From contig NC_089852.1 in NCBI RefSeq assembly GCF_036373705.1, forward strand, positions 33,121,707 through 33,185,706: a stretch of DNA of 64,000 bases, written 5' to 3'. This stretch comes from Amia ocellicauda. Lineage: Eukaryota > Chordata > Actinopteri > Amiiformes > Amiidae. Numbering within the stretch: position 1 is the first letter of the stretch; each line of letters opens with the position of its first letter. The notes below the pieces were generated by a model, which saw nothing but the letters and a program-made list of their open reading frames with translations, was not told the DNA's origin and did no database searches. Positions 54,136 through 64,000 of this stretch are shown one piece after another. The position numbers were made by a program, and so were the translations under genes.

Positions 54136-55113
54136 ATGCATCAAAATCAAAGCAGAATTACATCTCACACAGAATTTCTTTTGCATGGATTTCAGGGACT
54201 TGGGGAACACAGACAATATCTTTTCATCCCTTTCTTTCTGATAGGGGTATTGTCTTTTGTTGGTAATGCAGCACTGATATTCACTATTACAGCAGCAAAG
54301 AGTTTACATTCTCCCATGTATGTCTTAATATGTATCAATGCCTGTGTAGACCTGACTTTGCCAATAATATTTGTTCCAAATATGTTATTAAGCTTTTTAT
54401 TCAACTGGAATGGAATAACTCTATTGGGTTGTCTGGTTCAAATGTTTTTTGTTCATTTTATTAGTGCCTTTCAGTCAACGCTACTCCTAGGGATGGCTTT
54501 GGATCGCTATGTTGCCATATGTATCCCACTGCGTTACAATGATTACATAAACATTTATTCTTTCTTGAAATTCTCTGCCTTAGTTATTTTGAGAAATACA
54601 TGTATTATTTCACTAATAGTGTCCCTAGCCAGTCCTCTTTCCTATTGTGCTTCAAATGTTATTGATCATTGCTTTTGTGAGCACATGGCTCTGGTAAGTT
54701 TAGCCTGTGGAAACACAAGTAAAAATAATATTATTGGGTTGTTTGGAGTTTTTTGCATAACAGTCACTGATATCGTGGTCATTGTAATTTCATATATCAA
54801 AATTTTCTCTGATGTTTTTAAAACACACTCAGGAAACTCCCGACAGAAGGCAAGCCACACATGTGGAACTCAATTAATAGTCACAGGTGTGTCTTACACT
54901 TTTGCCATGACAGCCTTTCTTGCATACCGGATCAAGAATTCACTCAACCCCGGTATTCACACCCTAATAAGCATAATGTACTTACTTTTCCCCAGCACTT
55001 TCCACCCAATTATTTATGGAATAAGAACAAAATTGATAAGAGAGCAGATGCAGAAACTATTTCAATTCACAATAATTGGACCCATCTCCATGAAAGTATC
55101 AAGTATACATTGA
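54136..55113 (+). CDS. Olfactory receptor OR-E, class I, intact (parent-type of OR-B)
   Basis: 325-residue receptor. Landmarks: NQS at 4-6, LHSPMY at 57-62, MALDRYVAIC at 120-129, DHCFCEH in the second extracellular loop, ASHTCGTQLIV in TM6 (Gln in place of the usual His), HPIIYGIRTK in TM7. It differs from OR-B at about five residues over the shared 225. It differs from OR-A/C most in TM1-2 (ITAAKS), TM4 (TCIISLIVSLAS) and TM6 to the third extracellular loop (KNSLNPGIHTL). A hAT element inserted 16 bases after the stop, so its normal polyadenylation region is displaced. No coding lesion. Confidence 0.95.
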   Translation: MHQNQSRITSHTEFLLHGFQGLGEHRQYLFIPFFLIGVLSFVGNAALIFTITAAKSLHSPMYVLICINACVDLTLPIIFVPNMLLSFLFNWNGITLLGCLVQMFFVHFISAFQSTLLLGMALDRYVAICIPLRYNDYINIYSFLKFSALVILRNTCIISLIVSLASPLSYCASNVIDHCFCEHMALVSLACGNTSKNNIIGLFGVFCITVTDIVVIVISYIKIFSDVFKTHSGNSRQKASHTCGTQLIVTGVSYTFAMTAFLAYRIKNSLNPGIHTLISIMYLLFPSTFHPIIYGIRTKLIREQMQKLFQFTIIGPISMKVSSIH

Positions 55114-55129
55114 TTATGGAATATAAGAA

Positions 55130-56127
55130 CAGGTCCGGCCCTCCGTTCAGGTGACTAGACAGTCGCCTAGGGCCCCAGAACATCACAGGGCCCATAAAAT
55201 ATGACATCATATTTTTTAACAAAAAAAAAAGGGTTCCACCCGAGGGCTTTTGTGCTGTGACTGAGATGTAATGTGAGCATTTACCCATTACGACATGCAC
55301 AATTATTTTGTCTTTATGTGGATGTTTTGTTTTTTTCCTTCAGTATATTCCGTTTGGTGCAATATTGAAATTGTTACTGTTACTATGCATTATTGTTATC
55401 ATTACAGTCGACTCCTTATAATTGCATATCAGAGAATTGCATACTCCTTTTAAAAATTTTAAAATGCGTTGTTTTTAATGGAAACGTGCTTCAGTTATAT
55501 AGTTTTAATGCATAATTTGGACTAGTGCATGATGTGGTCTCATTCACAATTTCACAATGCATTTTACACCTCATGATTGCATAGTGCTGTCCACTATGGT
55601 AAAGTTCAGATTTATATCAAATACTTTTTTCATAATTAGTAAAGAAAAAAAATCTATAGAGTTTCATTGACCAGTAGAGTTGAGTAGTTTTCATTTTAAC
55701 TCATTATTAACCTAAAGGGCCTTATTATTTCTATGAAGATGTGAGCTAGAGAAATGTATTAGTACATTTGGGGAGATATGGCAAGATATATATGACAAAG
55801 AGTGAAATAAAAAAATAGAAAATACTGTTTATTTTGTGAAGTTGTCCAAGATATTTTTGGAAGCCTGTATTTTCTTCTGCATTGCGGAGAAGCGTGTTTA
55901 CTGTATTTACCGAGTCCACTGTATTTACATTTGTATTTATTATTAAAGCATCAACATGTACAATGTATGTGCAATAAATGTTCTGTGATTTAAATGTTTG
56001 GGTGTCTTTTAGTTTTACCTAAACATTTTCTCTCTGCCATAAAGATGGGTACCACTAAAATGTTTTGCAGTGGGGGGGGGCACAATCAACTCTTGCCCAT
56101 GGCCTCCAAAAGGCTAGGGCAGCCCTG
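55130..56127. mobile_element. Non-autonomous hAT-like element
   Basis: 998 bases with CAGGTCCGGCCCT at the left and AGGGCAGCCCTG at the right, the CAGGGCCGGCCC-type hAT terminus in inverted orientation, flanked by an 8-base near-duplication (TATAAGAA at 55122, CATAAGAA at 56128). Eight-base target duplication is the hAT hallmark. No transposase frame. Its right half survives in the OR-B copy (21340-21513). Confidence 0.82.
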
Positions 56128-56771
56128 CATAAGAATAATTAATTTAAAACTACTTTGCCTCTTTTTAATACTGTTAAAATAATATTAATATTAAATAATA
56201 ATAATATTAAAATAATGTTAATAATGTGCAAAATGATCCCAGGCTAAACTGAGTCGCATGGAAGCATATTCTACTCTCAGTTTCTGCTGGTTGCTGAGCT
56301 GTACCTTCCCCTTACTCTCCCAGCTCTCATGTCCACTCATTCCCTTCCCAGTGTTGAAACCAGCATCCCAGCAACATCATGACTGCAGTGTCTCTGATCA
56401 CCCTGTGGCACGTGTCACTCACCCATCTCTTTGCTTGGTAAGTCAGAAACTATTATCAACAGGAACTCAGCAGTGCTCCTCTTCACTACCCACTATGAAA
56501 GATCATATAACAGGCATCGTCTGTTTTCTTTCTTAGTTTTAAAGGTGTATTTCTCACTGTTGAAGCAAATGCTTTTTTAATAATGTTGCTGTTTTTTTCT
56601 GTATATTATACTGTATATTGTTTACTGAACGTCTGGATTAATTATGGTGTGTTCTGCATGTTTGTTAAACCATCTTAATCTTATGTAGCATTTGAATTCT
56701 GTATAGTTCCTTGTAAGCTTTAAAATGCAACACGGTTTTAATCTGAATCTCCTTGAACTCCTTGAAATAAA

Positions 56772-56863
<92 letters not shown>

Positions 56864-57050
56864 TTAATACAGGACAACATTATTATTATTATTATCTAAT
56901 ACTGTTGATATATACTGAGTCTATATGCAGTGGGATGGAGCCTCAAAGCAGCTTGTAGCCTCAACCAAGCACCAGGAAAAAAAAAACTGTTCTCTGTTCG
57001 GTTTACCACATCTCTTTCAAAAGCTGTCTTCAAAAAAATTACATTGCATC
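56128..57050. other. OR-unit 3' flank remnant with microsatellites
   Basis: Contains the TCTCCCAGCTC and CCTGTGGCACGTGTCACTCA blocks found after other ORs, then simple repeats at 56770-56895. No gene. Confidence 0.6.
56770..56865. repeat. Compound (CTA)n(AAT)n microsatellite
   Basis: About 16 CTA units switch directly to AAT units; a short ATT run follows at 56878-56895. Confidence 0.97.
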
Positions 57051-57711
57051 GTCTTTTAATCCCATTAATAACTGTTTCAATACTCCTCATGTACAAAACT
57101 TGTATTTGATCATTATTAAAATGCCTCCTTGGATGATTAAAAAGTCTGTCTCTAAGGAAACACACACAGATGAGCTGGTGTTTATCAAGACTAATAAGGT
57201 CAAAACAAACAGAAAAGAAACAAACACATTTTGTACTTCAGAATTAGCTGCGAGAGTTTGCACTGCTCATGCGGTTATTGTATTTCCAGTATTACAAATG
57301 TATTCTTACTACTCCCACATAACATCACAGCAGATTAATATGCTTTCATTAAGAACAATAACTAATGAGCCCTTAGAACCTCACCAGGGGAATACAGATA
57401 GAGATTTAAGAGTCACAGTTCAGAGAGCTGGGTTAAAGTATGAGCTCATGGAAGAGAGAGAAGAGGTGATTCCTATTCAAACAGTAAGGTCATCAATTTT
57501 GTAATGTGTGGTTGTAGAAGAAAGTTGGACAAGTAGTGTTTGCAGAATTGAAAGAGAAAAACCAATATATTAAAAGTACAGCTTTAATTCTTATTGGTTA
57601 TGTATCCTGAAAAGTAATTTAAATGAACATTAATGGTCTTGTGTGTTTTACCACTTCTAATACATATTAAACACACTTATTGTATTATGTTCTGTTATAT
57701 GATTAAAATCT

Positions 57712-57713
<2 letters not shown>

Positions 57714-57749
<36 letters not shown>
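57714..57749. repeat. (TA)n microsatellite
   Basis: TA run split by the solo LTR; it resumes at 58120-58133. Confidence 0.95.
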
Positions 57750-57752
<3 letters not shown>

Positions 57753-58119
57753 AGCGATCTAGGACTGGGGGGTCATTTGGGGTGTGTTTATGTTACTTCC
57801 TGTATGTTTATGTAACTGGGCTTAGTTAGATCCGGGGGTCAGGGGTTGGCCCAGCACGGGAACACGGGGCGCGCCATGATTGGGGGAGCTAGTCACGGGG
57901 TGTAAATTAATAAATACGGGTGCCCGGTTCCGCCTAACTTCAGTTCAGTAGGGAAGTTGAGTGTGAGAGTTTGTAGAGTGAGTGCTAAGAGCTATAAAGT
58001 CGCTCCAGCCAAAAAGCCTGTTGTTCTTAATAAAGTTCTTGTCTGGTTAGTAACCTGCGTTATTGCTGCACAGCGTGGTGGATCCGCGACAAGAGCCAGG
58101 AAAAGCGATGCTCGTTACA
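57750..58119 (+). mobile_element. Solo LTR in a TA repeat
   Basis: 370 bases, TGTAGCGATC to CGTTACA, flanked by ATAT on both sides. Contains TTAATAAATA (TATA-like, about 57907) and AATAAA (about 58029). GC-rich relative to its surroundings. No internal element genes. Confidence 0.82.
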
Positions 58120-58744
58120 ATATATATATATATATTAACAATTTTTAGGAATTATTCCTTCTTCTCTTGTTCACTCATTGGCCTGAAATCAATATAGTGG
58201 CAATTTTTTTAGAATTCAAATTACATTTAGTGTAGACATTTGCTTTTCTTCCCAGTGTAAATGTAGTGCCAAATGTATTGTCTATTTTCAGATCACAGTG
58301 GTATTTAAGCAGAGAGGTTTTAAGCTTTTTATTTGACTGGGATGGAATAACTCTATTGGGAGGTCTCATACAAATGTTTTTTATCCACTTTGTTAGTAGA
58401 TTTCAGTCAACTCTACTGCTAGGGATGGCTCTGGATCAGGGTCACAATGGGGACAATTAGACAGACCAATCTAGTGCAAAAGAACTTACATTGTGAACAT
58501 CATGTCCCATATCCACTTGCCAGACAGAGTTTTATGTACCTTCATCTTAGTAAAATAGATCTGAAAAAATGTGATCTTCGATGAAACGATACTCTCATGA
58601 CATTTGCAGTGTATATGTATCAGTTAATGCGGAAACCAATTAAATATATCATTGATTGACTTTCATAGTGTTTTTCCACTTGAAAATGTTTGTTTCAGAT
58701 TTCCTGAATCCAGGTCAGATATGACCGGAAATGGCACCAGATCA

Positions 58745-59110
58745 CGTTTTGAAGCACAGAGGCGACATGTAAGCTCCCCACCTCTCAGCGGAGTCTCTCT
58801 GAACAACAAAATGTAACAGCATTTATAGAAAGCATGACGTGGTTCTGTGGGCAAGATCCAGTCACATGCTCCCAAGAAGTGTAGCTTTGGAATGTTGTCT
58901 TCCTGGGGGTAAGTGTGGGATGTGGAAACCAGATGGCTTCCATTGATGTATTCCAAGAAGTCCAGTCCCACGGTCGTCATTAACAACTGTCAATCAATCA
59001 CTATGATGTGACCTCGCCAGCCTCCTTTGGAAAGACACTTAAGTCCACAAACAGACTCTAAACAACGAGCAGCTGTATGATCCTTTTATCATAGAGAGGA
59101 GACATCCTGC
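58745..59110. repeat. Unclassified LTR-like repeat, copy 2
   Basis: Shares long blocks with 59338-59780: GGAGTCTCTCTGAA, GGTTCTGTGGGCA, TTGTCTTCCTGGGGG, TGTCAATCAATCA, TTAAGTCCACAAACA, TGATCCTTTTAT. Confidence 0.75.
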
Positions 59111-59337
59111 TATCCTGATAGATCCAATTTACTCTGGCTGTATATATGATATTATTTCTAATGATATTTCTATTTATATTAATATAAAACATTATATAGT
59201 TACTACAAAACACTTGTACCGGTTCTTCAGTCCCACCGGTTGGCAATAGAGCAAAGAGGAAAGAAGCCAAATAAAAGAATGTATGCAACTGCGAACACCA
59301 TCTGAGATGTTTCACAATGTATTGCTGAAGAACCTAA

Positions 59338-59780
59338 GCTTGATGCACAGAGTATAAAGTATGTATTTAACATGCCTTGCCTGGAAGGCCCTGACATGGA
59401 AGCTCTCCATCTGAGTGGAGTCTCTCTGAATAGCAAGATATTTACAGCTTTTATAGGAGGCATGACATGTGGTTCTGTGGGCAGGGTCAGTCACACACTT
59501 CCAAAAAGTGTTGCCTTGAGGTCAGGTCTCTGGCCCTCGTAATGTCTGTGGTTGTCTTCCTGGGGGGAGGTGTGGGATGCGGAAACCAAATGGCTTCCTT
59601 TGATATACTGAAAAAGGTCCGATCCCATGGTCATCATTAACAATTGTCAATCAATCATTAACAAAAACAGTTCCTGCCAATCTGGGAAAGCAATTAAGTC
59701 CACAAACAAACTTTTAACAAACAGCTGTGTGCTCTCTCTCCACTGTTTGATCCTTTTATAGTTGACAGGAATTGCTAGAG
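59338..59780. repeat. Unclassified LTR-like repeat, copy 3
   Basis: Most complete copy. The minus strand reads TATAAAAG (complement of CTTTTATA at 59451 and 59753) and several other promoter-like features. No coding sequence. Confidence 0.75.
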
Positions 59781-60770
59781 GGTATGCCCTGAACAACTGC
59801 CTTAACGGCTGTTGCTAGCTCGATAAATCTATTTTGCTCAGTCTACATACTAGTATTAATATAAAATATAACACAAGCTCTTCAATTGTAGATTCCTATA
59901 ATCTGGGAAACCTTTAATTATAGTATTTTAACTTATTTCTCCATTAAGTCAACCATCACTTTGGCGTAGTGCACTGCAACATCGGTCTGTTCAAGATGCT
60001 GTGTGGCTATCTTTATTTGTTTTTTACTCATTAATGGACATTCACTGTAACATTTTTTTTCTTCAAATGAACCTTCATTGTTGATTATGGGTTACATAAT
60101 TCCATCCTTATTCTGCAAAAAGTAAACCTTGTGATGACTGCTGTACAAATCTTTGTATAAACATTATCATCTATAATTTCCCAAAAAGTTAGGACCAAAT
60201 TGGCACTGTTCAAAGGCCAATTCTATCACACAATAAACGTATTATGCTATTAACCTTTTTTATTGACTAGAGTAAATATGTATTATGCATTCATTACAAA
60301 GCAATGGCTTTCTTACCACACACAATTATATAACTCGTTTTTTTACATTATTCCCATACACAATAATACAATACACCATAGAAGTATTATTCAATGTATA
60401 CCCACTTATAGTTACATTGAAACATCACATGTCATTTCAGTCATACAGCCAAACAGCACAATTCTTTAAATCCAGTAGTCAATCTAATAAAATAATAAAG
60501 TTAATGAAATGCCCATAGTCCCACCAGACTCTGTATCCTTCAGTTGTGCTTAGATATAAAAGAGATTGGAGTTGTATAACTATTCATGTTTCTGTCACGA
60601 CTGCCTATGCAAACAGTCAGGGAGTGTAAGACTCAGGTGCGGGAAGAAGCAGGTATAACAGTTCAGGCCTCCACAACACAGGACTTGTTTACCCAACTTT
60701 AGAGGGCATGTCTGATCCATCACTTTCTGTCCCTGTTGGAGTCCCGCAAGGACTGAACTGAACTGAACTG
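59781..60770. other. No gene recognised
   Basis: AT-rich to about 60590, then a GC-richer block beginning TGTCACGACTGCCTATGCAA that may be an LTR fragment, ending in a short ACTGA repeat (60747-60775). Confidence 0.4.
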
Positions 60771-60780
60771 AACTCTCCCA

Positions 60781-61277
60781 GGTGAAGAAGAGCCTCAACT
60801 CTGGTAGGACACCGAGTCCCGATGGGATCCCTGTTGAATTCTATATGATCTTTTGGGAAGTGCTGAAGGAAGACCTGGCACAGGTCTTGGGGTCGGTGGA
60901 CAGAGAGGGTAGACTGGCCCTTTCTATGGAGAAGAGGTCTACCTCACCCAGGCATGGCCTGTCGGCCGGGGCCCGCCGACTGTGTTTCCCATGAAGCCGG
61001 CCATCAAGGTTCTGGGGATCATGATCGACAGGATCAACACGTGCACCCGGAGCTGGGAGGAAGCCTTAACCAAGGTACAAAGGAAGATCCACGGCTGGAG
61101 TACAAGGACCTTGACGATGACTGGTAAGGTGCAGGTCATAAAGGCCATCCTTTTTCCTATTCTTCTCTATGTAGGCATTATATTTCCCCTAGACAGGCAT
61201 ACGAGTAAATTAATTACTAGAATTATATTTCGGTTTGTCTGGGGGAGTAAAATGGAGAGGCTGAAAAGAGTGCTTTG
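60781..61277 (+). pseudogene. L1/Tx1-type LINE reverse transcriptase fragment
   Basis: First block: KSLNSGRTPSPDGIPVEFYM (about 60787-60846), the pre-RT/RT0 motif of fish L1-type elements. After an internal deletion that removes the catalytic FADD region comes the C-terminal part: IKVLGIMI, SWEEALTKVQRKIHGWS, LTMTGKVQVIKAILFPILLY, FVWGSKMERLKR (61005-61275). Frames change at the deletion (about 60960). 5' and 3' truncated; inactive. Confidence 0.85.
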
Positions 61278-61960
61278 ATTGTTTGATGGTTTTTTTTTTT
61301 GTCAAATGCATTGACCATTTTTATTCCTTTAAATGCATCAGATTGTTTTATTTTTGTTGCTTTGATGTTCTGTTTGTTTGTTGATTTATCTGATGCATTT
61401 TCCATTAATTTTCAATGTATTAGATTGTTTTGTTAAATTGTTGTTTTGGCAGTTTGCCACATTAACACCTTGATTGATTGCTTTAATGCATTTGTTTATT
61501 TTGAGTTCACTTTTATGACTTTTATAGATTATTTTAGAATTGGATTTAAAAAAAAAGATTTATATGTTTTTGTATATTTTTAATTTGAAAATGTAAAATT
61601 CTCAAACAACATAAACAGTACTTACAGGGCTTGCCCCGTCAAACTTGTATATGGTTCCTTGTTTCATGCAGGAGAGCTTGTCGTCACCCAGCTCCTAGCT
61701 GTTAGTGACTGCTCTTTTGTTAAGCAAGGGCACAAGAGTTGGCTGTTGATGCTCTGCTTTGTATACTACTCTACAGTATAGCTGCTATCGCCCCACCCCT
61801 AGCTGTGCTAGTTGGCAGAAGCTGAGTGCTCCTGTGTCCAGCAGACGGGTACATGAGCCGATCTCCTGTTGCACCCGCTCTGTACATGGTCTTTAGTTAT
61901 TGTTGAAGGTGAGGGTAGAGGCGCTGCTGGCCTCCCCCTCTCTGCATTACTGTTCCCACC
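61278..61960. other. No gene recognised
   Basis: T-rich sequence with recurrent TTGTTTG and GATGCATT words (61280-61520), then GC-balanced non-coding sequence. Confidence 0.5.
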
Positions 61961-62039
61961 AGAGTGTGACTGATGTTCCGGCTTCTGGGTGGCTCAGATG
62001 TGGCCCCAAGGGGCCCCCTGGTATTTTTATCTGGGGGAT

Positions 62040-62708
62040 CCCAGTGTCTGGGTAGTATCTGCAGTGGTCAGTACCTATCAAAAGTGGTCCAAGGAAGGAA
62101 AAGCGGTGAACCGGCGACAGGGTCATGTGTGGCCAAGGCTCATTGATGCACGTGGGGAGCGAAGGCTGGCCCGTGTGGTCCGATCCAACAGACGAGCTAC
62201 TGTAGCTCAAATTGCTGAAAAAGTGAATGCTGGTTCAAATAGAAAGGTGTCAGAGCACACAGCGCATTGCAGTTTGTTGCGTATGGGGCTGCGTAGCCGC
62301 AGACCTGTCAGGGTGCCCATGCTGACCCCTGTCCATTGTCAAAAGTGCCTACAATGGGCATGTGAGCATCAGAACTGGACCACGGAGCAATGGAAGAAGG
62401 TGGCCTGGTCTGATTAATCACGAGTTCAAGATGTTGACTTGACCTCCAAATTCCCCAGATCTCAATCCAATCGAGCATCTGTGGGATGTGCTGGACAAAC
62501 AAGTCCGATCCATGGAGGCCACACCTTGCTTACAGGACTTACAGGACTTAAAGAATCTGCTGCTAATGTCTTGGTGCCAGATACCACAGCACACCTTCAG
62601 AGGTCTAGTGGAGTCTATGCCTCGATGGGTCAGGGCTGTTTTGGCGGCAAAAGGGGGACCCTACACAATATTAGGCAGGTGGTCATAATGTTATGGCTGA
62701 TCGGTGTA
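62040..62708 (+). mobile_element. Tc1-like transposon with internal deletion
   Basis: Encodes the DNA-binding and linker part of a Tc1-type transposase (TYQKWSKEGKAVNRRQGH, RSNRRATVAQIAEKVNAGSN, RRPVRVPMLTPVHCQ, TEQWKKVAWSD with first Asp at about 62410), then jumps to the end (LNPIEHLWDVLDKQ in a shifted frame, FRGLVESMPRWVRAVLAAK). The second catalytic Asp is deleted. The right terminus GCATAACATT-type inverted repeat (GGTCATAATGTTATGGCTGA) ends at about 62708. The left terminus is missing. Confidence 0.85.
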
Positions 62709-62778
62709 TATTATCATATTATAAAATAAAATAATGCAAAACTATAAATTAAAAGAAAGCTTTACTAGTTTTTGGTTA

Positions 62779-62812
62779 TGTACACTGCTCAAAAAAATTA
62801 AGGGAACACGTA
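62779..62812. mobile_element. Isolated Tc1 terminal inverted repeat
   Basis: TACACTGCTCAAAAAAATTA then AGGGAACACGTAAG matches the end of the Tc1 element at 11665-13738 (complement of its right end). No transposase follows. Confidence 0.7.
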
Positions 62813-63168
62813 AGTAGAATGGGGTGCTCCATAGGCGTTTCCAGATATTTTATGGCATGTTACGTCACTTTTTTATTATACCTACGTCATATCCGGACGG
62901 AAGTGTACACCCATAGCGCCCTAACCCCCACGACAACCCCCCTCCTTCTCTCCTGCTCTCACCCCCCTAGCCATCCCATTCCCTCCACATACACTGATTA
63001 GTTCTGTAGGTCTTTGTTCTTGCGGGAGAGTGTGAATGGTCAGAGTGTGAATTGTCCAGAGAGTTCAGAGTCTACTGTAGTGTTGGGTGGAATCACATTT
63101 GATGTAACCACGCCCAACCAATACAAGTTTCAGACCCCCCTCCTCACAGTGTGATTATCCCAGCCATA

Positions 63169-63170
<2 letters not shown>
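62813..63170. other. No gene recognised
   Basis: GC-balanced sequence with C-rich tracts at 62920-62985. No coding signal. Confidence 0.5.

Positions 63171-63171
<1 letters not shown>

Positions 63172-63214
<43 letters not shown>
63172..63214. repeat. (CT)n microsatellite 1
   Basis: About 21 CT units. Confidence 0.97.
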
Positions 63215-63216
<2 letters not shown>

Positions 63217-63397
63217 CTCTGGAAACATCTGCAGATAGGCTGTTTGCTTAATAATAAGCCTATTTTTAATTAAAAATAAAATAAAAAAGCTTGTGTTCAG
63301 TCTGTATAGGGTCATTGTTTTTGTAAAAACCCTCCGCCATGTTTAAAGCTCGTCAGAATTAAGCTTAAGCTGTGGCTATATTTTACTTATATAATCT

Positions 63398-63513
63398 CTC
63401 TCACATTCGTGTTCATTCGATTTTACTTAAATACAGTCTAGTAACTGCTTTCTAACTGTATTATAAGCTTGTACGAGTTAAACTTAAGAATTAAAATGTT
63501 TTTAATTTATTTT

Positions 63514-63561
<48 letters not shown>

Positions 63562-63891
63562 GCATAATGATAAGTCAGAGTTTAAAAATAAAAGCATTGG
63601 GTCACACAGTGTTAAATAGATCCCACCATGGAGGGCAGACCGCAGTCTGCATGAGCGGTGACATCAAACATTTCTAAACACTTTTAACCTATATAATTTA
63701 TAAGACTTGTAACAAAAAGCCCAAAGACTTCTTTTGTGGGGATAAACGCTGTTCTGAGTAGTTTCTGAATTTTTGTTTTGTTTTTTGTTTGATACCAAAC
63801 AAACCTTGCTATTAAAAAAAACCAAAAACACGTGTTCTGGATCCAGAAGTAATTTTAAAGGCCCAGCAAATGTTTTATTTACAACATCGCG

Positions 63892-63930
<39 letters not shown>

Positions 63931-64000
63931 ATAATGTGTTCATTCATTTTTACTTAAATACATTCTAGTAATTGTTTTTAACAGTCTTAAAAGCACGTAA
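63398..64000. repeat. Tandem duplication (~525-bp unit) with (CT)n tracts
   Basis: GTGTTCATTCGATTTTACTT and following sequence (63408 on) recurs as GTGTTCATTCATTTTTACTT at 63937 on, both directly after a CT-rich stretch. Further (CT)n runs lie at 63513-63557 and 63889-63930. The second unit runs off the window. Confidence 0.7.

Larger units (their letters stand above)
57385..58440 (+). pseudogene. Olfactory receptor pseudogene with upstream exon and deleted 5' coding half
   Basis: Exon 1 (to 57483, donor GTAAGG at 57484) and the acceptor TTTTCAG (58291) are present. The leader AAGCAGAGAGGT then joins directly to TTTAAGCTTTTTATTTGACT, TM2-end/TM3 sequence of the other ORs: the start codon, TM1 and most of TM2 are deleted. 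It continues LLSFLFD-like, GITLLGG (the Cys99-equivalent is Gly), QMFFIHFVSRFQST, LLLGMALD, and stops being OR-like at 58437 just before RYVAIC. The intron holds a solo LTR. Confidence 0.88.

Noticed and set aside
63130-63315. Glu-Arg repeat frame
   Set aside because: Translation of the CT microsatellite on the minus strand.

Overview
This is vertebrate nuclear DNA, most likely from a ray-finned fish and perhaps from one outside the teleosts (that last step is a low-confidence inference). The reasons are single-exon class I-like olfactory receptor (OR) genes beside a dense fish-type mobile-element load: L2, CR1, L1/Tx1, DIRS, Ty3/Gypsy, Tc1/mariner, hAT and a tRNA-derived SINE. There is no operon structure and there are no prokaryotic features. 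The only intact host genes I can support are four OR genes; most of the rest is old mobile-element sequence.

Layout. 1-5.8 kb: a degraded locus with an integrase-like exon fragment (+), remains of an open frame resembling the N-terminal region of Polinton/adintovirus-type DNA polymerase B genes (-), and a spliced acidic, cysteine-containing hypothetical gene (+) with a few lesions. 5.9-6.3 kb: two short tandem arrays. 6.3-10.8 kb: OR-A unit and an L2 composite. 11.6-13.7 kb: a broken Tc1 element split by a solo LTR. 13.8-15.9 kb: LTR-like sequence and a DIRS fragment. 16-19.2 kb: mixed LTR-, MITE- and DIRS-derived debris. 19.2-21.5 kb: OR-B, a copy of OR-E truncated by a deletion. 21.5-31.5 kb: a CR1 LINE split by a full-length but inactivated Ty3/Gypsy element. 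31.5-36 kb: repeat debris. 36.4-37.6 kb: an almost intact Tc1-like transposon. 37.8-43.4 kb: an OR fragment, the OR-C gene and a second L2 composite, the paralogue of 6.3-10.8 kb. 43.4-49 kb: a long DIRS element carrying a SINE, then an L2 reverse transcriptase fragment. 49-56.1 kb: DIRS/MITE debris, OR-D, OR-E and a 1-kb non-autonomous hAT element. 56-58.4 kb: an OR fragment whose intron took a solo LTR. 58.7-64 kb: LTR-like repeats, L1 and Tc1 fragments, and CT-rich tandem repeats.

How it fits together. The ORs sit in a tandem array of about 2.8-kb units on the + strand, each with the same upstream non-coding exon(s), coding exon and 3' flank. The units diverged, exchanged sequence (OR-A and OR-C look like a conversion mosaic), were broken by deletions (OR-B and fragments at 37.8 and 58.3 kb) and were spread apart by transposon insertion. 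Nested insertions give relative dates: CR1 before Gypsy; Tc1 before its solo LTR; hAT before the OR-B/OR-E duplication.
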